A program made the translations under genes and the position numbers. Shown one piece after another: positions 47,501-57,190 of a stretch of 64,000 nucleotides of DNA. The notes beneath the pieces were generated by a model, which was not told where the DNA came from, did not search any database, and worked only from the letters and a program-made list of their open reading frames with translations. This DNA comes from Mesostigma viride (lineage: Eukaryota > Streptophyta > Mesostigmatophyceae > Mesostigmatales > Mesostigmataceae), in the NCBI GenBank assembly GCA_009746045.1, contig RPFO01000584.1:1305843-1369842 (forward strand), read 5' to 3'. The first letter of the stretch is position 1. Each line of letters begins with the position of its first letter.

Positions 47501-50500
47501 GCGTCCCCTCTCGAGGAGTACACGAGTGTGCGCAACCACAAGGGTGAGCTGCTTAGCTGTCGGCTCCAACACCCCATCCCGCCGGTGAACAACACCCAGA
47601 GCTTCTAGCTCGTCCTCCCCCTCCGGGCTAGCCATGATCGTCTTGTCCTTGGAGGGCACAAGGTTGTTAGGCGCGTACCCGTCTTCAATAGCACTCGCGA
47701 TTAAGCGATTCACCGCCTCGCACGTGCGCCCATTGCTGACCACCAGGTCATCAATAGTGATGGATACCATAGGGGCAGGGGGGTCCTCAAGGTCGATTTG
47801 CATCTCCCTCGTGCTCTCCTCCTTGTACTCGATGGCTAGGGCGGTTGGGTTACCCCATGCATTCCGAAGCACGGTCAGCTCCCCTACACTTGTGAGGCGG
47901 TTCACCTGCCGTCTAGGATCCAAAGCGCCCGTGGCATAGAGGACCATCTCATGGATGGCTTCCCCTAGCGCTACAGCGTGGGAGTGCCCCATGGCCAGCA
48001 CTTTCAGCACTGGCCACACCCTCCTCCGCCGCCCCGGCAGCCCGACATCGGTGGACCACACATCAGGTAGCCCTTGATAATCCCACCACCACTCCGGCAC
48101 TTGGATGGTATAGTAATACGAGACCAGATCGCTCTTGGCCGTGTAGCACCGACCCTTGATATAGACCTCCGAGTATATGCCCAGGTGGGGTAACACCGTC
48201 TTAGGGGGGTCCACCCACAGTGCGTTCCCCAACTTCTTATTCACAATGAGCCTTAACTCCCCCACTCCTTTGGCCACCCCAAAACATCCGTCTACCCACT
48301 TTGGCCGCGTCTCTCGGAACTCCACCATCCCCACGTCCGCTGCCCTCCCCATCAACTTGCCCCACTCCGCCATGGTGCACCCTCGGCTGGGGGCAGGTAC
48401 ATTCCAATACCTCGCACTGGCAGCCACCTCCGGCTTGATGCAGTTGGCTCGCTCGCGTACACCTCTCGCCAACTAGGTCGTAGCGCCAGCAAATCCAGCA
48501 GCTTCGCCTTTCCTGCCACCTCGCGCTTCGGCAGACTCACCCGCTCCGCCACAAGTTGTTCATACTTATTACATTTCCCATAGATTAGATCACTTCCTTC
48601 TGCGGGGCCTGTCGCAACGCCGGTTACGCGGCGACTGTACCACTCGCAGTGCTTCTTGACCCTTTTCAGGGCCTCCGCCGTTCCTCTGGAGCACGCGCCT
48701 CCAGATTTAGGCGGAGGGTCTGCCCCCCCGTGCCATAGCCAATTCAACCACGTAATCACCTTGTGTTGTAGAGTGAAGGTCCGGCGGCGGCGAGTTGCAC
48801 GCTGGCGTCTGCGTGCTGACCTCACTCTCCCCCACGTAGTGCTTAGAGGCATTGTAGGAAGAGGCAGTGGGAAGGGGGAGCGGTTTACCCTTTCGGTGTT
48901 TACTTGGTTTGCTGGGCCTTGCCCAGCTTCTCCATCATCGTGGCGCTTTGCAGGGCCATCTTCATGGCCGGGTTGCTCACCAAGGAGGCATCTTCCTTGA
49001 GAGCAAGGAGGTGGCCAGCCACCTTCCACCCTCCTGACCCCTGGCTCTCCACTAGGAGCATGGCTGCCACCACCCTCATGAGATACTCTACCCCAGCCAA
49101 CTCCCCGGCTGCCGGCCCCAACTCCTTGAAGAGTGTGTCCATGGCCAGGGCGATGTTCATGACCACCTTCCTGCTTTCCTGGTTCCTCCACCCCCCTTGG
49201 CGAGTAGCCATGATCCAACTCTTTATCCCCCCTCCATTGTCGTTGGCATCCTCGAGCACCTCGGGGAGCACTCTCTCTTGCACCCTCCAATTCACCACTT
49301 GTGCTCGAGTGGGCAGCGTCACCCCTTTGGTCTTTTTCGGCTTCCTGGAAGCCCCATCTGCCCCGGCCAGCGCATCCTTCAATTTCGTCAGGAAATCCTC
49401 TTCCTCGGACTCCTCCTCCTCCTCCTCTTCTTTGCCCGCCTGCCCCTGCTTGCCAATAATAGCCGCCAGCTCCAAGAGCTGCTCCCTCACATCCCCCGCG
49501 GCCTTTCCCTTGCTCGGGGCTGGGCTTCCGACTTTTTTCGTCCCCTTTTTCGCCCCTTTCGTGGGCCGGCGTGGTGGCTGCATCTCCTCTTCGTCCGAGT
49601 CCGCCAAGTCCCGGGCGCTTTGGAGGGCTGCCACTAGCGCTTCGTTTGGGTCCGCTGCTGCCAGAATTTCAGGCCCGTCCACGTGGTCGACCAGCAGTCC
49701 AACGACGGACTCCAGCTGGGCCGCAGACCACCGGCTGACAGTAGTTACCCAGTCGGTCCCGAGGACCGCCTCAAAGGCAGCGCACACTTCAGGCAGGCCC
49801 GAGCAAGTGGAGAGCTCCTGATGGAGCCTTTTCTTCTGCGTCGGCCAGCCTAGTCGGCCCTTTCCCGTCTGTTTAGTAGCTGTCGGCACCTCGGGATTAG
49901 CTTTCGGTAATTGCTTCCCAGCACCTGTCGAACCTGGCTTCCGCCCGGGCTTCGGCATCCCAGCCGCTTTGCAGAAAGGAATTCGGGCGTCAGCTACGCT
50001 GCCCCTGACCCCTGTCGCCGCCTTCGTTAAAACAAAAGAGACCGCCATGAGCTAGGTGAGCAAGCTTTTATCGTGTTTCAAGGCCAACGGCTCTCTACCA
50101 ACGGCCAGATCCGGCAACGGCCTCTAAACAGTTTTAGCCGTCAAGTTTTACTTCAGATATTGCTTGTTGCAAACCCGTCCGCAATCACAGATCTGCTAGG
50201 AGAACCTAGACGCAGAAATCCGTCGTCAAGGTACTCAGCACACCGTCAAGGTATGGGCCGCAACAATTAGGCCATATCATCCGTAATACTCGTACACTAG
50301 AAGCCTAATCAACCTTATTACGATCACATCACCCAGCTCTATTTCACCTAGCATCAGCGGCTCCCCTTCCGTATCACTATAAAGAAACTATGTTCAGAGA
50401 ACCCCGATTAATGCAATGTCATGTGCCCAACCTCTTAGTAGGGATTATTGGTGCTTTTCTAAGCTCAATTACATGCAATTGTGATTAATTGTAAGTAGTA

Positions 50501-53500
50501 GTAAACTAATGGAACATGGTAGTGTTGGATTTATGACTTCTTTCATGTAATGCTTGTGCCTCATTTGCAGGCTCACGCTTGGAATGATACACCGACCATG
50601 TTGGACATCATCGAGTGCACCATCAAGCCCTACGTGGAAGCGGTGGGCAACAAGGGCACGCAGTTTCTTCTCTTCCTCGATAACCTTGCATCCCACGTCG
50701 ACAAGGAAGTGCTCGCGGCTTTCTGGAAGTTGAACATCCGGGTCGTCCTGGGCCCACCTGGGCTCACGGACGCCTGGCAGCCCGGTGACCTGCATGTTCA
50801 GAATGAGGTCAAGAAGGCCACCTACCGCAAGCAGGATGCCTGGCTGCAGGAGGGAGACAACATGGCAGCGTGAGTTTACTTAAGTTAGACCGAGGTCATA
50901 CGTTTTTTCCTTCCCCATGTGGATGTCTTTGATTTTGCAGCATGCCCGCCGGCTGGCCTGCCTTTCAATTCCACGTGTGTGTGCATTAATTTTGCTACGA
51001 CTGATGAGGTAGAATGACCACGCCTTTATTGTGTACTTGTCACAGTACTTACATCATTCTTTCGTTTGCCTTTGCCCCACGTATGGTGCTGCCATCCATG
51101 CATGCAATTGGGGGACATAGATGGACTGGTGCGGACGGGTTCAAGATGAGTGCGAGGACACGGCGGGTGTTGACGACACAATGGCTGGGGGAGGCCTGGA
51201 AAGAATACCAAGTCGAGCACCAGCAAGTGTTGTGGAGTTCTTTTTTGAAGACAGGCTGCCTCGTGACAGCCAATGGCCACGGGGACAGCGACATCAAGCC
51301 TCAGGGCATGCCGGGATTCACCTTCAAACGCATGGATGCGAGCAAGATCGTGTATGACAAGAGGCTGGTAAGCACTTTCAAGTCACATTATTATGGGACA
51401 CGATAGCGGTTCATTGACAGTATAAAGCACGGAAGGGCAATTTGGTGACAATGCTATGTGCAGGTGTTGGTCTTTTGTGATCACCAACAACAGATGCTTT
51501 TATATTACTACGCCCAAGCAAGCTGACCCCATTCCGTAACATGAGTCTCTCTACTTGTATTTTGTTGTTGTCATAATAATGTAAAATATGAATGCAGATC
51601 AACAAGGCCTGCTTCGTGAACCTGGACGACGCACAGGCTGTGCCAGTGGCCGGGGACGGCCAAGATGCCCACGACGATTTCACGCACAAGCTGGGGCACA
51701 ACATGGATAGCGATGAGTGGTTTTTGAGCTCCGAAGCGCCGCCCCCTGAGCCTGAGCCCGAGCCTGAGCCGGGTGCTGCGGGCCGCTCCAAGATGCGCAA
51801 GTCTTTCAAACGCAATGTAAGTAATATCTGTCGAAGCCTGAGTTTTGACGAGTTCTTAGGGTCATGTGTAGTCACACAGTGGGCGCTGTCGCCATAATTT
51901 TTGCACGCATCATTGGGACAATGAGTGGCACGCAGTGCTGTGTACCAAGTCCAAGGTTAGGTCCACCTGTGTTGGGGGGTCATATTATTACCCAAGTGCC
52001 GGCCCAGGTAATAACTATAATAATTTTTAAAAACAATAAAAAGAATTACATAGCATGGTACTTCCTTATCAAATAATAATAAACTTCATTAGTAATCATC
52101 TAAGTTAATAATAGTTATTGTTCTTGCATGCTTGGCTGGCTATAAAGAAACTGACCATCAGGCTCATCTATGTACCTCTCAAGCAACCATATAAACTACA
52201 TGCACATAGGTATCCGCAGCACCGTTGCAATTCTGGCCGAACCGTCGACCCTCATTTATTAATTGTTGGTTGGTTGCCTTCAACTTGCCCACACTTACAG
52301 GCTCCGGCCAAGCGTAAGGAACGCGCGACTGCCACGGGTGACCCCCGCAAACACCCCAAGGGGAGTAAGCGGCCAGCCACGGGTGGCACGGCAGGATCGC
52401 GACGTGGCGGCAAGGGGAGGGCATCCAAAGCTCCCAAGGCCAGCGGCCCAGCCTCTGAGGAGGAAGAAGAGAAGGGGTCTGAGTCCGAGGCGTTGGAGTA
52501 TGCGCAGGAGCTGCAGGGCCGGCGCAAGAAGAGCGTGGTTGCCAAGGCCAAACAGGTGCACGCTGCCCAGAAGCGCGGCGATCCGCTGCCGGAGATCTCC
52601 TCGGAGGAGGAAGAGGACTGGGTGCCAGGCAATTCCCCCCAAGGCAAGAAGAAGAAGAAGACGAAGCGCGATGAAGTATGGGCGGCAGTGATTGAGATGA
52701 GGCTGGCGGACGAGAGGCGCAAGAGGGATGAAGATGAGGCACGCGAAAAGAAAGCGTCGCGGAAGGGGGGGATTGGCGAGGCGGGGTCAGTGAAGGCACC
52801 CAACAAGGCGGGGGCAAGCAAGAAGGCTGGAGCAGTGAAGGCAACCTGGGACAAGGCCGGATGTGAGGCAGCTGACGTGGTGGGAAGGGAGGGGGCAGCC
52901 GACCAGGTGGGGGCAGCAGGGGTCGGCAACCCAGCCGCGGGAGCACCACCACCAACGGATCAGGCCACCCGCCCAGCCAAGAAAAAGTCCAAGTCTTCTC
53001 TCCCTCCTCTCGAGCTTCCGCCACAGCGCACAGTGGCAAAGCATGCCGAGGTGCTGACAACGGCGGACTGGGCCAAATACCAGGTTTTCACCTTGTATGG
53101 TGACGGCCTGACGTACTACGGAAACCCTGACCCACAGGACCCGTATGCAAAGAAGTATGACAACCACTGGCGCATGGTGGTCAAGTAAGTATCGTTGCAT
53201 GGGTTGGCTCCAAGATATACTGGACCATTTATGTGACAAGAATGTACACTCTGTATGTAACTCTGCAAACCCATGCCATGTGTGACTAGGTAGCATGCAG
53301 TACATATGTCTACCGCACACATGCGACAGGTCACGTCGGCATGATCAAATGGGCCAACATATTAGTAGGCGTATGAGCACACACATCACACATCACACAT
53401 CACACATCACCCATCACACATCACGTGTACATCACACGTACATATGCACTGTCACACGCACACGCACCACAACACAGGGACGCACCCCCCACACCCCCAC

Positions 53501-53778
53501 CCCCACACCCCCACCCCCACCGCAACCCCCACCCCCCCCCACCACCATGTACCGCCGCCGCCGCCGCCACCACCACCACCACAACAACCACCACCACCAC
53601 CACCACCAACATTGTACTTCGCATTTGTAATGCATTATTGTGGTGTGTGGTTGTGTGTCTTGGCACGTTTCTTATGTGCAGGTACCCTAAACAGCATGAG
53701 CAGAAGCGCACGGAAAGGGTGAAGCAAACGTTTGTGATCGCTGACTACGGAGTCGCATGGTGCCTTGTTGCGATGTAG
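39769..53778 (+). CDS. Pogo/Tigger-like DDE protein, seven exons, 948 residues
   Basis: Exons: 39769-40317, 40747-41298, 50571-50869, 51121-51367, 51598-51816, 52301-53184, 53682-53778. All junction phases agree, giving 949 codons with stop. Introns 1 and 3-6 have GT-AG; intron 2 has GC (cag|gcatgt)-AG. The order of parts matches pogo/Tigger/CENP-B-type transposases: an N-terminal helix-turn-helix-like region (KRKILDAFHESGLSQRQFC), a CENPB-like region (LTKFRLRHGFTTRLR), then DDE_1 motifs CFDETPATF, FLLFLDNLASH and TDAWQPGDLH. The catalytic Asp residues look intact. The C-terminal half is Lys/Glu-rich and probably disordered or chromatin-associated. Intron 2 is 9.3 kb because two retroelements sit in it. 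A multi-exon structure suggests a host-domesticated gene, but an intron-bearing transposon is possible. Confidence 0.8.
40747..41298 (+). CDS. Pogo-like gene, exon 2
   Basis: Acceptor gttgtgcag; 184 codons in phase 0. Contains the CENPB-like DNA-binding region and the first catalytic motif CFDETPATF. It ends VDVYFQ at a GC donor (cag|gcatgt). Confidence 0.8.
41577..41734. repeat. (CTTC)n microsatellite, left part
   Basis: About 39 uninterrupted tetranucleotides split by the insertion of E3 copy 2. It continues at 44408-44545. Confidence 0.97.
41735..42246 (+). repeat. E3 copy 2, 5' LTR
   Basis: 512-bp LTR beginning tgtcaagaatcc and ending cctttaaca. Confidence 0.93.
43896..44407 (+). repeat. 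E3 copy 2, 3' LTR
   Basis: 512-bp LTR preceded by its purine tract. Confidence 0.93.
44408..44545. repeat. (CTTC)n microsatellite, right part
   Basis: Continuation of 41577-41734, with one ctaagttcc interruption near the end. Confidence 0.95.
44562..44830. repeat. (ATGT)n microsatellite, about 65 units
   Basis: Uninterrupted tatg/atgt repeats from about 44564 to 44822, ending in gtttgtttg. The MYVC-repeat frames are artefacts. Confidence 0.97.
45021..45155 (-). repeat. Split direct repeat B2
   Basis: 135 bp, identical in extent to 45567-45701 (offset 546). Confidence 0.9.
45189..45569 (-). repeat. Split direct repeat A2
   Basis: 381 bp, matching 50029-50409 (offset 4840). It shares the bases att with the start of B1. 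Confidence 0.9.
45567..45701 (-). repeat. Split direct repeat B1
   Basis: 135-bp repeat between the recombinase stop side and A2. Confidence 0.9.
45778..46390 (-). CDS. Tyrosine recombinase of the YR element
   Basis: Within a 222-residue frame, the integrase-type catalytic set is visible: R56 in QQYLRVSEALN, H151 and R154 in HGLRHGGAT, H173 and W177 in QHRGRWRSS, and the nucleophile Y186 in KTVAHYVG. It would integrate a circular cDNA by site-specific recombination. The homologous reading starts after the G10 run at 46381-46390, where the RT frame drifts off. One base added or lost there joins them, so the break may be a mutation, a sequence error or a frameshift site. Confidence 0.88.
46391..48472 (-). 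CDS. pol: Reverse transcriptase and RNase H of the YR element
   Basis: DIRS-type RT: GCFGVAKGVGELRLIVNKK, KSDLVSYYYTIQVPEWWWDY, AMGHSHAVALGEAIHE, and the catalytic VSITIDDLVVSNG (D241, D242). RNase H follows: VVASDASSFGQG (D404), HINEKEVRAAVKG, VRLVDSTAALG and WTPSELQPADGPSRG. A 2A-like motif GVHPNPGP (582-589, nt 46706-46729) lies between RNase H and the recombinase. It lacks the D/E of the canonical D-x-E-x-NPGP. The first residues (MARGVRE) follow a TAG in the same frame, so the N-terminal part comes from the overlapping frame at 48352-48852. Confidence 0.88.
48352..48852 (-). CDS. N-terminal part of the YR element pol
   Basis: From the ATG at 48850-48852 (MPLSTTWGRVRSARRRQRA) a basic leader runs through LLDLLALRPSWREVYASE. 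It overlaps the RT frame by about 120 bases in a different phase. The switch near 48475 is not at a long homopolymer, so a genuine indel or a programmed shift is possible. The leader carries no enzyme motif. Confidence 0.55.
   Translation of the reverse strand: MPLSTTWGRVRSARRRQRATRRRRTFTLQHKVITWLNWLWHGGADPPPKSGGACSRGTAEALKRVKKHCEWYSRRVTGVATGPAEGSDLIYGKCNKYEQLVAERVSLPKREVAGKAKLLDLLALRPSWREVYASEPTASSRRWLPVRGIGMYLPPAEGAPWRSGAS
48900..50048 (-). CDS. gag: Gag-like ORF1 of the YR element
   Basis: This 382-residue protein starts at the ATG at 50046-50048, inside repeat A1 (MAVSFVLTKAATG). It has a basic Lys/Pro-rich N-terminus, a helical domain around LESVVGLLVDHVDGPEILAA, an acidic run (EEEEEEESEEEDF) and a helical C-terminal half (VMNIALAMDTLFKELGPAAG). 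No zinc knuckle is visible, as in several YR-element Gag proteins. It sits in the expected first position and ends about 50 bp before the pol start. Confidence 0.75.
   Translation of the reverse strand: MAVSFVLTKAATGVRGSVADARIPFCKAAGMPKPGRKPGSTGAGKQLPKANPEVPTATKQTGKGRLGWPTQKKRLHQELSTCSGLPEVCAAFEAVLGTDWVTTVSRWSAAQLESVVGLLVDHVDGPEILAAADPNEALVAALQSARDLADSDEEEMQPPRRPTKGAKKGTKKVGSPAPSKGKAAGDVREQLLELAAIIGKQGQAGKEEEEEEESEEEDFLTKLKDALAGADGASRKPKKTKGVTLPTRAQVVNWRVQERVLPEVLEDANDNGGGIKSWIMATRQGGWRNQESRKVVMNIALAMDTLFKELGPAAGELAGVEYLMRVVAAMLLVESQGSGGWKVAGHLLALKEDASLVSNPAMKMALQSATMMEKLGKAQQTK
50029..50409 (-). repeat. Split direct repeat A1
   Basis: 381-bp 5' terminal repeat of the YR element. It contains the ORF1 start codon. 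Confidence 0.9.
50571..50869 (+). CDS. Pogo-like gene, exon 3
   Basis: Acceptor tcatttgcag; 299 nt, ends in phase 2 (donor GTGAGT). Holds FLLFLDNLASH and TDAWQPGDLHVQNEVKKA, the second and third acidic residues of the DDE centre. Confidence 0.85.
51121..51367 (+). CDS. Pogo-like gene, exon 4
   Basis: Acceptor ggggacatag; 247 nt, ends in phase 0 before GTAAGC. Encodes ARTRRVLTTQWLGEAWKEYQ, the conserved region after the DDE core. Confidence 0.75.
51598..51816 (+). CDS. Pogo-like gene, exon 5
   Basis: Acceptor aatgcag; 73 codons, donor GTAAGT. Contains DSDEWFLSSEAPPPEPEPEP, an acidic Pro-Glu run. Confidence 0.75.
52301..53184 (+). CDS. Pogo-like gene, exon 6
   Basis: Acceptor acacttacag; 884 nt, phase 2 at donor GTAAGT. 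Lys/Ala/Glu-rich disordered region, then a more ordered end (DWAKYQVFTLYGDGLTYYG). Confidence 0.72.
53380..53620. repeat. Simple repeats in intron 6
   Basis: (ACATCAC)n at 53383-53430, then C-rich cacccc and ccgcc/ccacca triplets to about 53610. Confidence 0.85.
53682..53778 (+). CDS. Pogo-like gene, exon 7 and stop
   Basis: Acceptor cttatgtgcag; 97 nt restore phase and end at TAG (ADYGVAWCLVAM-stop). Confidence 0.68.
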
Positions 53779-54019
53779 ACTTTTCCCTGTGGGCCCAACT
53801 GCCCTTCATGTTTTTAATATCTGGCCATCATGTTGTAAACGGAGGTATTAGGGTTGCGTCATTAATAATCGCACCCGCCTGCCGTATTTCTGGCACACCT
53901 TGAATAGGCTAGGTAGGGCTTGCCGTGACCTTTCCGGCACAGTTTATATAGCACTGAAACGAGTGCAGACAGTATAGCTGAAACTAGCGCATTATAGGTG
54001 TTACACATCCATGCCACAC

Positions 54020-54282
54020 AACTCGGTGGGACATGTCCCACCAACCTGTGTTTTGTATGTGTATGAACATGTGTCCCACCTACATGTAATTGAAAATTTG
54101 CCTGTCCCACCGACCTGAATTTTGAACATGTAACTGTCCCACCACACTGAATTTTGAAAGCTACCCTGTCCCACTTACCTGAATACCTAAAACATGGCTG
54201 TTCCACGTACCTGAACCTGGTGTCTCTCCTAGGTGAAAAGTGTTCCACTCGCGTCCCACCTACGTGAGCTGCCCCTGTAGCT
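54020..54282. repeat. GTCCCACC-motif block at the end of the Copia remnant
   Basis: About six units of (c)tgtcccacc.acctgaattttgaa. The right end, gtcccacctacgtgagctgcccctgtag (54253-54280), is the inverted form of 31813-31840 with two differences. Confidence 0.75.
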
Positions 54283-54758
54283 GAGCTATACAGTTTAGTA
54301 AGGGCATCGGAGTAGTTCCTTTCGCCCGGCACATGCTGGGTACTGACACAATCAGAAAACTCCTTGACCCTGAGGAAGTCCAAGTCCCGTGTGCGGGCAT
54401 AAGGGTTCTCAATGAAATCAACAACCGCCTGGCTGTCCGTGCGTATCACGCGACGGAGATGCGGAGTGGTGCCGCCCACCGCGAGAATCCAGCAAATGAG
54501 CGCGTGGAAGTAGGACAGCTCGCTCGCAGCCTCGCAGTATGCGCGCGCCTCAGCAGTGTCGGATCCCACATACACGCGGCGGTGCAAACGGGAATACCAT
54601 GCAAAGATGGAAGACATCGTGGGTTGGTCAGCGTTGCAAATGGTAGTGACAGCAGCGCACCTACCACGCATCTTGGTGAGCACGCGGGCATCTAGGGAAC
54701 TGTCGCAATAAGACACAAGCTCCACGGGCTTATCCCAGTCTACACCTTGTAACATCAA
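54283..54758 (-). CDS. Copia-type RNase H segment
   Basis: SYCDSSLDARVLTKMRGRC, IFAWYSRLHRRVYVGSDTAE and IRTDSQAVVDFIENP, then HVPGERNYSDALTKL, follow the Copia RNase H pattern, with Asp and Glu residues at the expected positions. The frame continues to 53862 through the GTCCCACC repeats, which is not meaningful. Confidence 0.8.
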
Positions 54759-56232
54759 CCCTGGTGAGGCCAGGAGGGCAGCTTGAAGTCATCCCCATGC
54801 CACACGAAGAGGGCTGGCTCGCCAGGGACGCCGGTGGGGACCACAAAGAAGTTAGGATCAGCGCGATGGTACGTGGCCCCTAAGCTCTGCAAGACCTCCT
54901 CCGCGGAAATGCGGAAGATGATGGGAGAGCTCTGCAGCCCCTCCACCCCTGTCAACAGCTCGATATACTCGCTGCCAATGGTGCCATCCTGCCAGACCAC
55001 CGGGACCTTCACCACGTAGCGGGTGCCTTGCCATGTTTGCTGCGCGACCCCAGCGTCGCTGTGGAGGAATGCCCGCTGAAAGTCACCGCACCACATCCCG
55101 TAGTCCTTGCCCGCGTTCCGCTTGCCCAAGTAGATGACCGTCAGTAGCCGATGCGAAACATGGTTGAGCCCAGGGGTATAAAGATCCTTGGCATCCAGCG
55201 GGGAGGACCCCTTCGTCTCCGTGACCACGGGCCTAACCCGGAACACCACCGAAGAGTTGGTCTCGTCCGGCTTGTAGGTGAGCACGAACTTCAACCGCAA
55301 CCGCGTGGCCCCGGCTGGCACACTCTCCAATCCTCGGTAGACCTCGCGCTCTCGCCACTGCTCCTTGGCTCGAATGAACGCGTCGCGCCACAAAGCAAAC
55401 TTGAGAGGATCTTGACAGTCCAGGACAAGTTGCTCCCACGTCACAGGGCTATCCGCCGCCAGTGAGTGTGAGTGGAGGCCGAAGCTGCGCGGGTGCCAAT
55501 CCTGAGGCTGAATGATGGACTGGACGAGCGGCGGTGTGGAAAACGCCGCCATCGGTAAGCGCCGCACGACGCCGGGCTGCCCGACCACCACCCCCAATGG
55601 AGCGTGGTACTCGCGAAGCGGGATGCTGCCCACCCCCGCGACTGACAGCAAGTCAGCGGACACTGAGAACCCCGGGTATGATACGAAAGGTTCGCCCAGC
55701 AAGGCCACATCCTCGTAGCCATCCACGACGTGAAACGGCGTGTCAATGCCCAACACCGGCAGCACCACCATCCCGGTAACTTGATATGCCGAAGTGCCTG
55801 CAAAGTCGGTCACCGATTTGTACGGCGACTCTAGCACTGGATACAGGGTGGCTGCCCGACGAGAGATAATAGACACGGATGCTTGCGTGTCCACAGCCAC
55901 CAGCTGCCACGGTCTACACGTAGGAAACAAGGCTGACTTAACCGGCCTGACCCCCTGTGAGAGAGTTTTGACCTGAGCCACCCCTGATGCAGCTTTCGCT
56001 TTAAGCGCCTGAGCACGCCACAAGGCCGTGACCGTTGAAGCCAGGTCCCTAGGTGGGCGAGGCGCATGGGCAGGACCCTGACCCTCCGGCGAGGCCACGC
56101 TAGGCGGGCCTCCCACATTATCCGTGGCTAGCACAGGAGGTGAGTCACTACGTGCACTAGGTCCCGTCAAACCCACCCCATCCTCATCCCACCCATCCAC
56201 GGGGTCATATTGGGGCCCAGGGGAGGGGGGGG
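54755..56232 (-). CDS. pol: Protease-like domain and Copia reverse transcriptase
   Basis: The frame (open from 56200) shows a retropepsin-like signature VAVDTQASVSIISR (DTQA, residues 104-107) with ALLGEPFV near 166. A Copia RT follows: LKFVLTYKPDETN, FRVRPVVTETKG, CGDFQRAFLHS (D373) and VEGLQSS, and the active-site position reads FVWHGDDFKL (D470, D471) instead of YVDD. It then ends abruptly (LPSWPHQG-stop). The protease sits after integrase rather than before it, which is not the usual Copia order. DTQA replaces DT/SGA, so protease function is doubtful. Confidence 0.75.
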
Positions 56233-57190
56233 TGTAGCTGTGTCTGCCCCTGGGAGCGACCCGTGGGGTACCACCTCAGATGCTACGACAGGCGCATTAT
56301 CCTTCACTACCCACCCCAGTGCCCTGTTGGCTGCCAGCTCACTCTCCATGCTATCCCCTTGCTTATAGCCTGCCACCGATGCCCATGGTACCCTATACAC
56401 CCGATCATTCCACTCTATGTCTATGACCCGCAGCGGCCAGTCTAACTTTGTGATGGCCCCAGGCCCCTGCATGGTGCCCCGTTTGCCGCTGGGCGAGCTC
56501 TCCTTGTGGAACATGACCAACTGCCCGACCTCAAAAGCGCTAGACAAATCAGGCAGCGTGGCATCCTTGAGCCGCAGCTTGGCGGCGGTATCCTGTAGAT
56601 GCTGTTGGTATGCCTCTACTACCTCGGGTGAGTAGGTGCCCGCTGACAGCCCCCGAGGCGTGACTAGCCCAAAGCCCTTGACATCAAGCACGTGCCTATG
56701 GTTGCACACATGCATGAGCTCCTTGCACCACGCCGTCTTGACCGCGTAGGATTTGCCATGTGGGTTATCCTGTCGCTTGGCTGCCACAGTCTTGACATAG
56801 CTTACAGTGCGATCTATCATGCCCATATTGCCGTGATCCTCACGCCCCACGATGACCACGGCCTCCATCCCCGGCAAACCTTGCACACAGCGGAACTGCT
56901 GGTCTAGCATGAGCTCCACTACGGGATGAAAGAAAGCCAGGCTGATCTTGATAGCCCTGTGCAGGTCAGCCTCAAACATGTGAGGCAGCGGCTCAATGTA
57001 GGTGACCTTGCTGAACCTATCCTTGACTATGAAATAGGTGTCCCCCCCTTCCATGTGCATGACATCCCCCACAAGGTACCCTCGCTCCAAGGGTGGAGTC
57101 TTGGCATGCCGCCTACGCGACTTCTTCCTGATCTTGATGCAGGCAGGACACTGAGCACGCACATTCTTCAGCTCGTTGTATAAAGGTGCC
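56232..57190 (-). CDS. Copia-type integrase
   Basis: The Cys pair of the HHCC zinc site (CPACIKIRKKSRRRHAK) is followed by GDVMHMEGGDTYFIVKDRFS and VELMLDQQFRCVQG. The position where Copia integrases carry the catalytic Glu (h.n..iER) reads MGMIDRTVSYVK, Asp in place of Glu. A C-terminal GQLVMFHKESSPSGKRG segment and VIDIEWNDRVYRVPW resemble the integrase C-terminal region. It joins the pol frame through a G8 run at 56225-56232. Confidence 0.75.

Larger units (their letters stand above)
45021..50409 (-). mobile_element. DIRS/Ngaro-type tyrosine-recombinase retrotransposon
   Basis: Read on the minus strand the order is A1 (50029-50409) - gag - RT/RNase H - tyrosine recombinase - B1 (45567-45701) - A2 (45189-45569) - B2 (45021-45155). 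A1/A2 are 381-bp and B1/B2 135-bp direct repeats. This split-direct-repeat layout is diagnostic of Ngaro/PAT-type YR elements. No target duplication is seen, as expected. It is inserted in intron 2 of the pogo-like gene, in antisense orientation. Two frame junctions (46381-46390 and near 48475) need a shift to join the polyprotein. Confidence 0.92.
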
